Notes: a model not told the origin generated them from the letters alone. A DNA stretch of 20,046 nucleotides from Helicobacteraceae bacterium (GCA_029258405.1 JARHYY010000058.1:1-20046), one strand, 5' to 3'. Positions 9,701 to 15,678 are shown, counted from the stretch's first letter. Made by a program: numbers and translations.

Positions 9701-12341
9701 TACCGCTATCATCAAGGCAGGCTAATTCTTCTTCTCGCACATTAGGAATATCTTTTGTAATTTCTTCAATACCATGTTTAAGCTCTCGTGCTTCAATCTC
9801 TTTTTCATAAATATGAACTGATGTAAAGACATCTTGACGAATGAGTTTTTCACTAACAACAATAGCATCTTCAAAGTTATAACCATTCCAAGGCATAAAC
9901 GCAACTCGAATATTTTTCCCTAATGCTAATTCCCCCTTGTTCATATTAGGTCCATCGGCGATAACTTGTTGGGCATCTATCTTATCGCCTACTTTTACAA
10001 TGGGTAGCTGTGAAAAACAAGTATTTTGATTTGTGCGCAAATTCTTTTGCAAAGAATAATGATCGATATAAGCTCCGCTATCATCTTCACCTAGAATATA
10101 AATATTTTTTCCATCAACCTTTTCAACCACGCCTCCTCTTGTTGCTTTAATGGCCTCCCAAGAATCTCGAGCAATAATTTGCTCCATTCCCGTACCTACA
10201 ACAGGTGCATCAGGAGTAAGGATGGGGACAGCTTGTCTTTGCATATTAGAGCCCATTAATGCCCTATTCGCATCATCATGCTCAAGAAATGGAATTAAAG
10301 AAGCAGCCACTCCGACAACCATGCCCGGGCTAAGATCAATTAAATGCACTTCTGATTTATCCCTTAATACAATCTCACCATCAACTCTTACTTCTAAAAT
10401 ATCTTCTTTAATATTCCCATCTTTATCTATCTCTGTGCTTGCAGGGGCAATTACCAAACCCTCTTCTTGAGTGGCTGTATAATACACAACTTCATCACTG
10501 ACTTTTCCATCAATAACTTTACGATAAGGGGCTTCAATAAAACCTAGATCATTCACTTTAGAATATGTTGAAAGTGTATTTATAAGCCCAATATTCTGCC
10601 CCTCTGGCGTTTCGATTGGGCATATTCTTCCATAATGCGTTGGATGAACATCACGCACTTCAAAGCCAGCCCTTTCTTTAACAAGCCCTCCTTCCCCTAA
10701 GGCTGAAAGCCTTCTTTTGTGTGTTACTTCTGAAAGCGGATTAGTTTGGTCCATAAATTGAGAAAGCTGTCCACCAGTAAAAAATTCTAAAATTGTACTT
10801 GTAATCATTTTAGAATTAATGAGATCATGGGGCATTAAATCTTCAAGGTTGCTAGGGGGGGTGGTAAGCTTATCGCGAATGACTTTTTGCATTTTAACAA
10901 GTCCAGCATGGAGCTCATTTGCCAAAAGTTCACCAATCGCCCGAATGCGTCTATTGCCTAAATGATCTCTATCATCAATATGCCCCAATCCATTTTTAAC
11001 TTTAGTAAGATACTTAACGCTTTTAATAATATCTTCATGGGTAAGCACAGTTACATAACTAGGGACATCAATATCAAGTTTATGATTCATTTTCATACGA
11101 CCAACACGGGTTAAATCATATCGTTCAGGATCAAAAAAAAGCTGTTGCACAAAATTTTTAGCAGCTTCTTTGGTAACAGGCTCTCCCGGCCTCATAACTT
11201 TGTATATTCTTATAGCTGCTAAATCATTATCATTATCATTTTTTTCAGTTTGTCTTAATAGGCGCAACGATTCTGCATCTGCAGCAAACGCATTAATGAT
11301 AGATGAATCATGCCCTTCAGCAATATCATTAGCAATAATAAATTCTTTAATGCCCGCTTCATACATCTTTTTAATTTTGCTATCATCAATCTTTGTTAAT
11401 ACATCAAAAAGCATTTCTTTATTCTCACCTGAATAAATAGGCTGTGCTAAATATCTATCTAAAAGAATCTCCAAAGGATAGCGTACATATTTCAACCCTC
11501 TTGCTTCTAATTCTTTGAGTTTCTTAGTAGCTATTCTTTTATCTTTAGCAACAATCAATTTTCCATCTTCATCATATATATCATATTCTATACGACCTTT
11601 AAATTCATCAATATTAAAAGGAGTAAGAAAGATATCTGGTTCTTTTATAATAATTTTTTTAAGTGGATAGAATATCTTTAAAATATCTTGTTTGCTATAA
11701 CCTAATGCTCTAAAAAGAATCGTTACAGGTACTTTTCTACGCTTATTAATTCTTACATGTAATATATCTTTTGCATCATATTCAAAATATAACCAAGAAC
11801 CTCTATCAGGAATTATCTGTCCTGTATATACTCTTTTATTAGAGGAGCCAGCCTCTTCTTTGAAAATTACACCCGGACTACGGTGAAGCTGATTAACAAC
11901 AACTCTTTCCACCCCATTAATAATAAAAGAAGTCCTATCAGTCATCAAGGGAATCTCGCGTATAAATACACTCTGCTCTTTAATGTCTTTAATGCCGGTT
12001 TTTTCTTGGGTTTTTTCATCTCTTTCCCAAAGGACTAAACGTACTTTAAGCTTTAAAGGTATAGAATAAGTTAATCCTCTTTCCATAGCTTCACGAACAG
12101 TATATTTTGGCTTACCATATTCGCAACCCATACATTCAAGGGTAACACGGTTTTGTGCATCATGAATAGGAAAAACAGAATAAAATACTTTTTCAATACC
12201 ACTTTGTGTTCCGTCTGTAGATTTTAAAAAAGAATCATAACTATTTCTTTGTAATTGCAATAAATTAGGTATAGTAATATTTTTGGGAATTTTTGTAAAA
12301 TTAACCCGTAGGCGATTGCCAGATTTTAAGGTAATAGGCAT
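3711..12341 (-). CDS. rpoBC: Fused RNA polymerase beta and beta-prime subunits (RpoB-RpoC)
   Basis: One uninterrupted 2876-residue frame encodes both large catalytic subunits of RNA polymerase. The beta part runs to about residue 1375. It includes the rifampicin-pocket cluster with wild-type residues (Gln528, Asp531, His541 and Ser546, equivalent to E. coli 513, 516, 526 and 531) and the KVGDKMAGRHGNKG motif at 1090-1103. A linker of about 20 residues leads into beta-prime, recognisable from about 1392 (ASPEVIRDW). The first zinc site is Cys1445, 1447, 1460 and 1463. The catalytic NADFDGDQM is at 1842-1850 with the Mg-binding Asp1844, 1846 and 1848. The second zinc site is Cys2174, 2248, 2255 and 2258, with E. 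coli spacing. The fusion is established for Helicobacter and Wolinella. The ATG at 12341 follows GAGG by 8 nt. The gene lies 82 bp after rplL. Confidence 0.98.
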   Translation of the reverse strand: MPITLKSGNRLRVNFTKIPKNITIPNLLQLQRNSYDSFLKSTDGTQSGIEKVFYSVFPIHDAQNRVTLECMGCEYGKPKYTVREAMERGLTYSIPLKLKVRLVLWERDEKTQEKTGIKDIKEQSVFIREIPLMTDRTSFIINGVERVVVNQLHRSPGVIFKEEAGSSNKRVYTGQIIPDRGSWLYFEYDAKDILHVRINKRRKVPVTILFRALGYSKQDILKIFYPLKKIIIKEPDIFLTPFNIDEFKGRIEYDIYDEDGKLIVAKDKRIATKKLKELEARGLKYVRYPLEILLDRYLAQPIYSGENKEMLFDVLTKIDDSKIKKMYEAGIKEFIIANDIAEGHDSSIINAFAADAESLRLLRQTEKNDNDNDLAAIRIYKVMRPGEPVTKEAAKNFVQQLFFDPERYDLTRVGRMKMNHKLDIDVPSYVTVLTHEDIIKSVKYLTKVKNGLGHIDDRDHLGNRRIRAIGELLANELHAGLVKMQKVIRDKLTTPPSNLEDLMPHDLINSKMITSTILEFFTGGQLSQFMDQTNPLSEVTHKRRLSALGEGGLVKERAGFEVRDVHPTHYGRICPIETPEGQNIGLINTLSTYSKVNDLGFIEAPYRKVIDGKVSDEVVYYTATQEEGLVIAPASTEIDKDGNIKEDILEVRVDGEIVLRDKSEVHLIDLSPGMVVGVAASLIPFLEHDDANRALMGSNMQRQAVPILTPDAPVVGTGMEQIIARDSWEAIKATRGGVVEKVDGKNIYILGEDDSGAYIDHYSLQKNLRTNQNTCFSQLPIVKVGDKIDAQQVIADGPNMNKGELALGKNIRVAFMPWNGYNFEDAIVVSEKLIRQDVFTSVHIYEKEIEARELKHGIEEITKDIPNVREEELACLDDSGIVKVGTYVKSGMILVGKVSPKGEVKPTPEERLLRAIFGEKAGHVVNKSLYCPPSLEGTVVNVKIFTKKGYDKDQRALAAYEEEKARLDFEHHDKLMMLEREELLRLTFILSKETLRADIEVNGKSFKKGDIIPKEDLLTVNRFAMINLAKAYSKEFQEIYEQIKNNFLEQKKYLSEEHEEKLSILEKDDILPSGVVKLIKIYVATKRKLKVGDKMAGRHGNKGIVSNIVPEMDMPYTKDGESIEIVLNPLGVPSRMNIGQILEVHLGLVGKRLGKQIDDIFIEKKDEWLKMLKEKMIEIAQTSQMENVPDFINSLSDEDLLEYARDWRKGVKFATPVFEGVNHKDFEKLFEMAKIDSDGKTELYDGRTGEKMQERVNVGYMYMLKLHHLVDEKVHARSTGPYSLVTQQPVGGKALFGGQRFGEMEVWALEAYGAAHTLREMLTVKSDDTEGRVKAYKAITKGEPVKESEIPETFYVLTKELQSLALDVAVYEQKDGDLQLLSLNEEKRPADFNAFQLKLASPEVIRDWSNGEVKKPETINYRTLKPERDGLFCAKIFGPVRDYECLCGKYKKMRYRGVICEKCGVEVTSSKIRRSRMGHIELVTPVAHIWYVNSLPSRIGTLLGIKMKDLERVLYYEAYVVLSPGEAYYDNESTKPIARYDVLNEEQFQSINRRFEETGFVAQMGGEAIKELLSQLDLIDLLHNLRAEIKAVTSEAKKKALVKRLKVVESFVNSGNKPEWMILTALPVLPPELRPLVALDGGKFAVSDVNDLYRRVINRNQRLKRLIELDAPDIIVRNEKRMLQESVDALFDNGRNANAVKGANKRPLKSLSEIIKGKQGRFRQNLLGKRVDFSGRSVIVVGPNLRMDQCGLPKNMALELFKPHILAKLEEKGYATTLKQAKKLIEQRSNEVWSCLQEIVDGYPILLNRAPTLHKQSIQAFHPKLIDGKAIQLHPLVCSAFNADFDGDQMAVHIPLSQEAITECKLLMLSSMNILLPASGKAVTVPSQDMVLGLYYLSLERKNSKGENKLFNNIKEVMMALEFKAVDINSRARTVVENRVIETTVGRLIIHSILPSFVPAYLWNRVLKKKDIANLIDHVYKEGGLGIAATFLDHLKDLGFRYATMAGISISAGDILVPESKEITIGNAKKEIKKIQTEFIQGLTTNQERYNRIIDTWTNASNKLGSEMMKLVEEDKGGFNSIYMMADSGARGSAAQIRQLSAMRGLMTKPDGTIIETPIISNFKEGLNVLEYFISTHGARKGLADTALKTANAGYLTRKLIDVSQNVKVVVEDCGTHEGVEITDIAIGRELIEPLEERIFGRVVAEDVIDPISGEVLISEGTLIDEETAKLVKEANVKSVTIRTPVTCKAEKGVCAKCYGLNLGEGRPTNPGEAVGVIAAQSIGEPGTQLTLRTFHVGGTASRSTEEKEVIAEKEGFIRYYNIKTYSNKEGKMVVANRRNAAILLLEPKIKAPFDGILSVETVHDEVIISIQGAEKVSYTLRKNDIAKPNDLAGVTGRIEGKLYIPYASNTKVHADGSIVDVIKDGWNIPHRIPYASELKVEDNAPVPQIIYAKQKGVIKYYLLKGDNLEPFRELKKGEEVLEKGLFAVIADQNNREAIRHYIARDSIIEVDDNSSVTEDTIIASPKNREQKIIAEWDPYSNPIITETDGRVTFEDINVTTVTEQTDELTGESRYVVNDYIPVGMKPAIVVTSPKGEIVRYALGPQTAIHVQDDKEVGVADVLAKTPKAVVKSKDITGGLPRVIELFETRKQPKDQAILAEIDGTVSFGKLIRGKEKIFITAEDGRIAEYIVDKGKRILVHEGEFVHSGEAITDGLVSSHDILRISGEKELHKYIVSEVQQVYRRQGVNIADKHIEIIVSQMLRQVRIIDSGNTKFIEGDLVSKRHFREENEKILRMGGEPAIAEPVLLGITRTALSSDSIISAASFQETTKVLTEASITGKIDYLEDLKENVVLGHMIPVGTGIHRNKKMRIKKN

Positions 12342-12374
12342 GGAAACAACCTCGTTATAAGAATTTAGAAGGAT

Positions 12375-12400
12375 TCCAAACTAGATAAACCTAGTTTGGA
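12375..12400 (-). other. Hairpin between rplL and rpoBC, candidate attenuator or processing site
   Basis: A perfect 10-bp inverted repeat (TCCAAACTAG and CTAGTTTGGA) with a 6-nt loop sits in the 82-bp rplL-rpoBC gap, 33 bp before the rpoBC start. It lacks a U-run. In E. coli the rplL-rpoB gap holds an attenuator and an RNase III site that keep polymerase subunits below ribosomal protein levels. By position I infer the same role here. Confidence 0.5.
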
Positions 12401-12423
12401 GATTTAATTTGAGTATAGTTTTT

Positions 12424-12801
12424 TTATTTTACTTCAACTTTTGCACCAGCTTCTTCTAGCTTAGCTTTAATAGCTGCAGCATCTTCTTTGCTTATCGCTT
12501 CTTTTAAGGTATGCGGTGTTTTTTCAACAGCATCTTTTGCTTCTTTGAGTCCAAGCCCTGTAATTTCCCGAACAACCTTAATGACATTAATTTTCTTTTC
12601 ACCAGAATCAAGTAAAACTACATCAAACTCTGTTTTTTCTTCTGCAGCCACTCCAGCTCCTGCAGCCACTCCAGCTCCTGCAACAACAGTGGGTGCAGCA
12701 GAAACACCAAATTTTTCTTCAAATTCCTTCACAAGTTCTGAAAGCTCAAGAACAGACAAATTTCCTATATATTCAAGTACATCTTCTCTAGTAATAGCCA
12801 T
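12424..12801 (-). CDS. rplL: 50S ribosomal protein L7/L12
   Basis: L7/L12 forms the flexible stalk of the 50S subunit that recruits and activates translational GTPases such as EF-G and EF-Tu. The 125-residue protein has the N-terminal dimerisation and L10-binding segment at residues 1-33, an Ala/Gly/Val hinge at about 34-55, and the globular C-terminal domain from about 56 with the conserved EKTEFDVVL and GLGLKEAKDAVE stretches. The hinge contains a direct duplication, GAGVAAGAGVAA at 42-53, encoded by two identical 18-bp units. The ATG start follows a good ribosome binding site (AAGGAG) by 6 nt. It lies 23 bp after rplJ, the usual rplJ-rplL pairing. Confidence 0.98.
   Translation of the reverse strand: MAITREDVLEYIGNLSVLELSELVKEFEEKFGVSAAPTVVAGAGVAAGAGVAAEEKTEFDVVLLDSGEKKINVIKVVREITGLGLKEAKDAVEKTPHTLKEAISKEDAAAIKAKLEEAGAKVEVK
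12643..12678. repeat. 18-bp tandem duplication in the rplL hinge
   Basis: Two identical adjacent copies of an 18-bp unit (12643-12660 and 12661-12678) encode GAGVAA twice in the flexible hinge of L7/L12. The unit length is a multiple of three, so copy-number change would lengthen or shorten the hinge without shifting the frame. Confidence 0.9.
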
Positions 12802-12824
12802 AACATCTCCTTAATTTATATTTC

Positions 12825-13304
12825 TCAATTTTCTTCTTTCTGCTTACGCAAATTATCCATTGCTGTAACAAAATAACGAACAGGTCCCATCCACACAGAA
12901 AGCAACATACCTAAGAGCTCATCTCTTGATGGCATTTTAGATACAGTATCAATATATTTTACATCAACAACACTGCCTTCAAAAAAACCGTGTTTTATGA
13001 TAAACTTACCATCTGTTTGAGTAGCAAATTGTGTAATTGCTTTAGCGAGTGCAATTTGATCTTTTCCCCAAACAAAAATATTTGTATCTTTCAGTTTTAA
13101 ATCATTAATGCCTACATTTTTAAAAGCAATAGAAGCCAATGTATTTTTTATGACTTGAACTTTTATATTCTCTGAATAAACAGCAACACGAAAAGATTCT
13201 AATTGCTTTACATTTAATCCTTTATAATCACAAATAGCAATATTGCAATCTTTAAATTCAGAGCTTAAAGTTTCAATAATGGCACTTTTTTTATCTTTTG
13301 TCAT
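12825..13304 (-). CDS. rplJ: 50S ribosomal protein L10
   Basis: L10 anchors L7/L12 dimers to 23S rRNA at the base of the ribosomal stalk. The 159-residue protein shows the family N terminus (MTKDKKSAIIETLSSEF), the CDYKGLNVKQLESFR segment, and the central VIKNTLASIAFK motif. The C-terminal helix that carries L7/L12 dimers is at about residues 130-159. The ATG is preceded by a strong AAAGGAGG five nt upstream. A 94-nt gap separates it from rplA and can fold into a bulged hairpin, consistent with the autoregulatory leader that L10 or L10-L12 binds in other bacteria. Confidence 0.96.
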   Translation of the reverse strand: MTKDKKSAIIETLSSEFKDCNIAICDYKGLNVKQLESFRVAVYSENIKVQVIKNTLASIAFKNVGINDLKLKDTNIFVWGKDQIALAKAITQFATQTDGKFIIKHGFFEGSVVDVKYIDTVSKMPSRDELLGMLLSVWMGPVRYFVTAMDNLRKQKEEN

Positions 13305-13328
13305 AGATTCCTCCTTTCCGACAAATAC

Positions 13329-13370
13329 CTATATAGGGAGAAAAACTCTATTAAGCATAAGCCCCCATAG
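13329..13370 (-). promoter_or_regulatory. Bulged hairpin in the rplJ leader, candidate L10 autoregulatory element
   Basis: On the minus strand CTATGGGGG (13370-13362) can pair with CTCCC (13340-13336) and, after a 3-nt bulge TAT, with ATAG (13332-13329). This gives a 9-bp stem, one pair being G-U, with a 3-nt bulge and a 21-nt loop. It ends 25 nt before the rplJ start, next to its ribosome binding site. Bulged hairpins in rplJ leaders are bound by L10 or L10-L12 in several bacteria. The assignment to that family is inference from position and fold. Confidence 0.45.
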
Positions 13371-13398
13371 TCATCAGCCTAAAATAAAATTACTTTGA

Positions 13399-14103
13399 TT
13401 ATCTTAAATCCATTAATTCTTGAGGATCAAGCGACAAAGAAGGACTCATAGTCAATGATAATGCAGCATGGCGAATATATTTACCTTTAGCTGTAGCAGG
13501 TTTTAAGCGATTGATAGTTTTTATAACTTCTTCTAAATTGCCTTTAATTTTATCTTCACTAAAGCTCGCTTTACCAATTGGGGCATGTATATTACCCTTT
13601 TTGTCTACCCTAAAACTCACTTGCCCACTTTTCACATTATTAATAGTTTTAGCAATTTCCATGGTTACTGTGCCTGTTTTTGGGTTTGGCATTAAGCCTT
13701 TTGGGCCTAAAATTCTACCAACTTTTCCTACTAAAGCCATCATATCTGGAGTAGCAACGACTACATCAAAGTCAATATTCCCTGCTTTAATATCTTCTGC
13801 TAAATCATCTGCTCCAACAATGTCTGCCCCTGCTTTTTTTGCCTCATCAGCTTTTATGCCTTTTGCAAATACAGCCACTCTTACATTTTTTCCTGTTCCA
13901 TAAGGCAGAACAACAGCTCCGCGTATCATTTGGTCTGCATGCCTTGGATCAACACCTAACCTTAAAGCAATTTCTATTGTTTCATCAAATTTTGCAGAGC
14001 TTAAAGATTTAACGGTAGCAGATGCAGTTGTAATATCATATATTTTTTGAGTGTCTACCTTTTCAACCAAGGCTTTCATTCTTTTTGTCATTTTTTTTGC
14101 CAT
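13399..14103 (-). CDS. rplA: 50S ribosomal protein L1
   Basis: L1 forms the mobile L1 stalk of the 50S subunit, which guides deacylated tRNA out of the E site. In E. coli it also represses translation of the rplK-rplA mRNA. The 234-residue protein is of normal length. It carries the conserved stretches FDETIEIALRLGVDPRHADQ, VVLPYGTGKNVRVAVF, VGRILGPKGLMPNPKTGT and the C-terminal TAKGKYIRHAALSLTMSPS. The ATG at 14103 starts the expected MAKKMTKRMKAL. It lies 29 bp after rplK and 94 bp before rplJ. No deviation from the family was noticed. Confidence 0.98.
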   Translation of the reverse strand: MAKKMTKRMKALVEKVDTQKIYDITTASATVKSLSSAKFDETIEIALRLGVDPRHADQMIRGAVVLPYGTGKNVRVAVFAKGIKADEAKKAGADIVGADDLAEDIKAGNIDFDVVVATPDMMALVGKVGRILGPKGLMPNPKTGTVTMEIAKTINNVKSGQVSFRVDKKGNIHAPIGKASFSEDKIKGNLEEVIKTINRLKPATAKGKYIRHAALSLTMSPSLSLDPQELMDLR

Positions 14104-14132
14104 TTTTCTACTCCAACTTTATATTTTCTGCA

Positions 14133-14558
14133 TTAATCAACAATTTCAACGCCCATACTGCGGGCACTTCCCTCAACAATCTTTACAGCACTTTCTAAAT
14201 TCCTTGCATTTAAGTCATCAAGCTTTGTTTTTGCAATTTCAGTAATCTGTGCTTTTGTAAGCTTTGCAATTTTATTCTTTAGAGGATTATCTGAACCTTT
14301 TTGAATGCCTGTTGCTTTTTTTATCAAATCTGTAATAGGAGGTTTTTTCGTAATAAAGGTAAAGCTCTTGTCCTGATATACTGTAATAATAACAGGGATA
14401 TTAAAATTCCCCATATCTTTTGTTTTTTCATTAAACGCTTTACAGAACTCCATGATATTAACCCCCCTCTGTCCTAACGCAGGACCAACAGGAGGAGAAG
14501 GGTTAGCCTTTCCTGCGGGTATCTGAAGTTTAAGTTCACCAACAATTTTTTTTGCCAT
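14133..14558 (-). CDS. rplK: 50S ribosomal protein L11
   Basis: L11 binds the GTPase-associated region of 23S rRNA and is needed for factor function and RelA-type stringent sensing. The 141-residue length is standard. The N-terminal half has the thiostrepton-binding proline-rich motif (AGKANPSPPVGPALGQRGVNIMEFCKAFN). The C-terminal rRNA-binding domain has KITKAQ-like and ARNLESAVKIVEGSARSMGVEI stretches. The ATG is preceded by AAGGA six nt upstream. It sits between nusG (32 bp) and rplA (29 bp), the order found in most bacteria. Confidence 0.98.
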   Translation of the reverse strand: MAKKIVGELKLQIPAGKANPSPPVGPALGQRGVNIMEFCKAFNEKTKDMGNFNIPVIITVYQDKSFTFITKKPPITDLIKKATGIQKGSDNPLKNKIAKLTKAQITEIAKTKLDDLNARNLESAVKIVEGSARSMGVEIVD

Positions 14559-14590
14559 CTCGTTTCCTTAAAATAAATATTATAATGAAT

Positions 14591-15121
14591 TTATACAATC
14601 TTTTCAACTTGAGAATATAAAATCTCAATAGGCGTACTTCTTCCAAATATTGATACATTCAATTTAAGCTTACGATGTTCCATATCATATTCTTCAACTG
14701 TACCTGTAAAATTCACAAAAGGACCATCTATAATTCTTACTACTTCACCCACTTCAAAGAATATTTTTGGTCTAGGGGCAGCACGATTGTGCATCTTTTC
14801 TAAAATAGTATTAATATCAGATTCACCTAAAGGGGTAGGCTTTTTAGCCTCCCCAATAAAACGACCTACTCGAGGGAGCGATTGAATCATGTGCCATATT
14901 TCCGTATCTAAATCTACCTTAATAAATACATAGCCCGGATAAACACTACGAGCAGTAATTTTTTTATTGTTATTTTTTATCTCAATAATATCTTCTGTTG
15001 GAACTACAACTTGTTCAACACGATCTTCAATCTTATATTCCTTCACAAGATTTTCAATAGCTCTTTTGACGGAATGCTCACTTCCAGAGTAAGTCTGTAT
15101 TGCATACCACGCAAGGGACAT
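14591..15121 (-). CDS. nusG: Transcription elongation and antitermination factor NusG
   Basis: NusG binds the RNA polymerase clamp helices through its NGN domain and uses its KOW domain to contact Rho, NusE (S10) and ribosomes, coupling transcription to translation. The 176-residue protein has the NGN signature (AWYAIQTYSGSEHSVKRAIE near residues 4-23, VYPGYVFIKVDL at 60-71, PRVGRFIG at 83-90). The KOW motif spans about residues 123-150 (GEVVRIIDGPFVNFTGTVEEYD). A C-terminal hydrophobic strand ends in SQVEKIV. It lies 18 bp downstream of secE and upstream of rplK, the conserved secE-nusG-rplK arrangement. Confidence 0.98.
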   Translation of the reverse strand: MSLAWYAIQTYSGSEHSVKRAIENLVKEYKIEDRVEQVVVPTEDIIEIKNNNKKITARSVYPGYVFIKVDLDTEIWHMIQSLPRVGRFIGEAKKPTPLGESDINTILEKMHNRAAPRPKIFFEVGEVVRIIDGPFVNFTGTVEEYDMEHRKLKLNVSIFGRSTPIEILYSQVEKIV

Positions 15122-15139
15122 CTAAAAACTCCTTAATTT

Positions 15140-15340
15140 TTATATAAGCATTGCGACAATAGAAGAAAGAATTAAATCAACCAAAGCTAAAAAAAGAGTA
15201 ACGACGCTAACAACAGCAACAACAGAAACAGCAGCACCTCTTACTGATCCAACACCTGAATCATCTCCACTCCAAGTCGGAAAAAGAACTTTATCTAATT
15301 CTTTTTTTGACTCTTTATAATAGCTCATCAATCTTTTCAT
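15140..15340 (-). CDS. secE: Preprotein translocase subunit SecE
   Basis: SecE is the small membrane subunit that clamps SecY in the inner-membrane protein-export channel. The 66-residue protein is the single-membrane-span form. It has an amphipathic N-terminal helix (YYKESKKELDKVLFPTW, residues 7-23), a short segment, then a hydrophobic stretch from about residue 36 to the end that includes TLFLALVDLILSS. Residues 24-35 (SGDDSGVGSVRG) are unusually rich in Gly, Ser and Asp where the family normally has a charged continuation into the membrane helix. The start is uncertain: ATG codons at residues 1 and 5 are both possible, and neither has a strong ribosome binding site. The location between tRNA-Trp and nusG supports the call. 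Confidence 0.9.
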   Translation of the reverse strand: MKRLMSYYKESKKELDKVLFPTWSGDDSGVGSVRGAAVSVVAVVSVVTLFLALVDLILSSIVAMLI

Positions 15341-15365
15341 TTATCTATCACTTTATATCAATCTA

Positions 15366-15441
15366 TGGCAGGCCAGGAGGGACTCGAACCCCCAACAATC
15401 GGTTTTGGAGACCGGTGCTCTACCATTAGAGCTACTGACCT
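15366..15441 (-). tRNA. trnW: tRNA-Trp (anticodon CCA)
   Basis: The 76-nt cloverleaf includes an encoded 3' CCA and discriminator G, as expected for tRNA-Trp. The 7-bp acceptor stem (AGGTCAG with CTGGCCT) has one G-U pair. The anticodon CCA is at 15408-15406 in loop CTCCAAA, and the T arm is GGGGG-TTCGAGT-CCCTC. The outermost anticodon-stem pair is C27-A43, a mismatch. It lies between rpmG and secE and is probably cut from the same transcript. Confidence 0.97.
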
Positions 15442-15458
15442 AAATTCATAATAAATTA

Positions 15459-15487
15459 TTTGCAAAAGAGGAAAACTCTTTTGCAAA
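15459..15487 (-). other. Strong hairpin between rpmG and tRNA-Trp
   Basis: A perfect 12-bp inverted repeat (TTTGCAAAAGAG and CTCTTTTGCAAA) with a 5-nt loop fills the rpmG to tRNA-Trp gap. On the minus strand the arm is followed by TAATTTATT, not a U-run. It may be an RNase processing site, a partial terminator, or a 3' stabiliser for tuf-rpmG mRNA. Confidence 0.55.
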
Positions 15488-15491
15488 AAAA

Positions 15492-15650
15492 CTAACTTTT
15501 AAGTTTCACTTCTTTATGCAAAGTATGTTTTTTTAATCTAGGGCAAAATTTCTTGAGCTCCAATTTTTCTGTTTGCGTTTTAGCGTTCTTTGTAGTGCTG
15601 TAATTGATATCACCACATTCTGAGCATTTGAGTCCAATCTTTACTTTCAT
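15492..15650 (-). CDS. rpmG: 50S ribosomal protein L33
   Basis: L33 is a small 50S subunit protein near the E site. This 52-residue gene encodes MKVKIGLKCSECGDINYSTT followed by KNAKTQTEKLELKKFCPRLKKHTLHKEVKLKS (residues 21-52). The family marks are the YSTTKN and EKLELKKFCP stretches. Cys9 and Cys12 form one half of the usual zinc knuckle. In the second half Cys36 is present, but the expected fourth Cys is Leu39, so only three of four ligands remain, with His42 a possible substitute. The ATG is preceded by GGAG nine nt upstream. It lies 28 bp after tuf and 50 bp before tRNA-Trp. Confidence 0.95.
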   Translation of the reverse strand: MKVKIGLKCSECGDINYSTTKNAKTQTEKLELKKFCPRLKKHTLHKEVKLKS

Positions 15651-15678
15651 GAGCTGTTACTCCATTTCACCAAGGCAA

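Noticed and set aside
15459..15487. Intrinsic terminator call for the rpmG downstream hairpin
   Set aside because: On the transcribed strand the stem is not followed by a U-run, so terminator is not supported by sequence alone.
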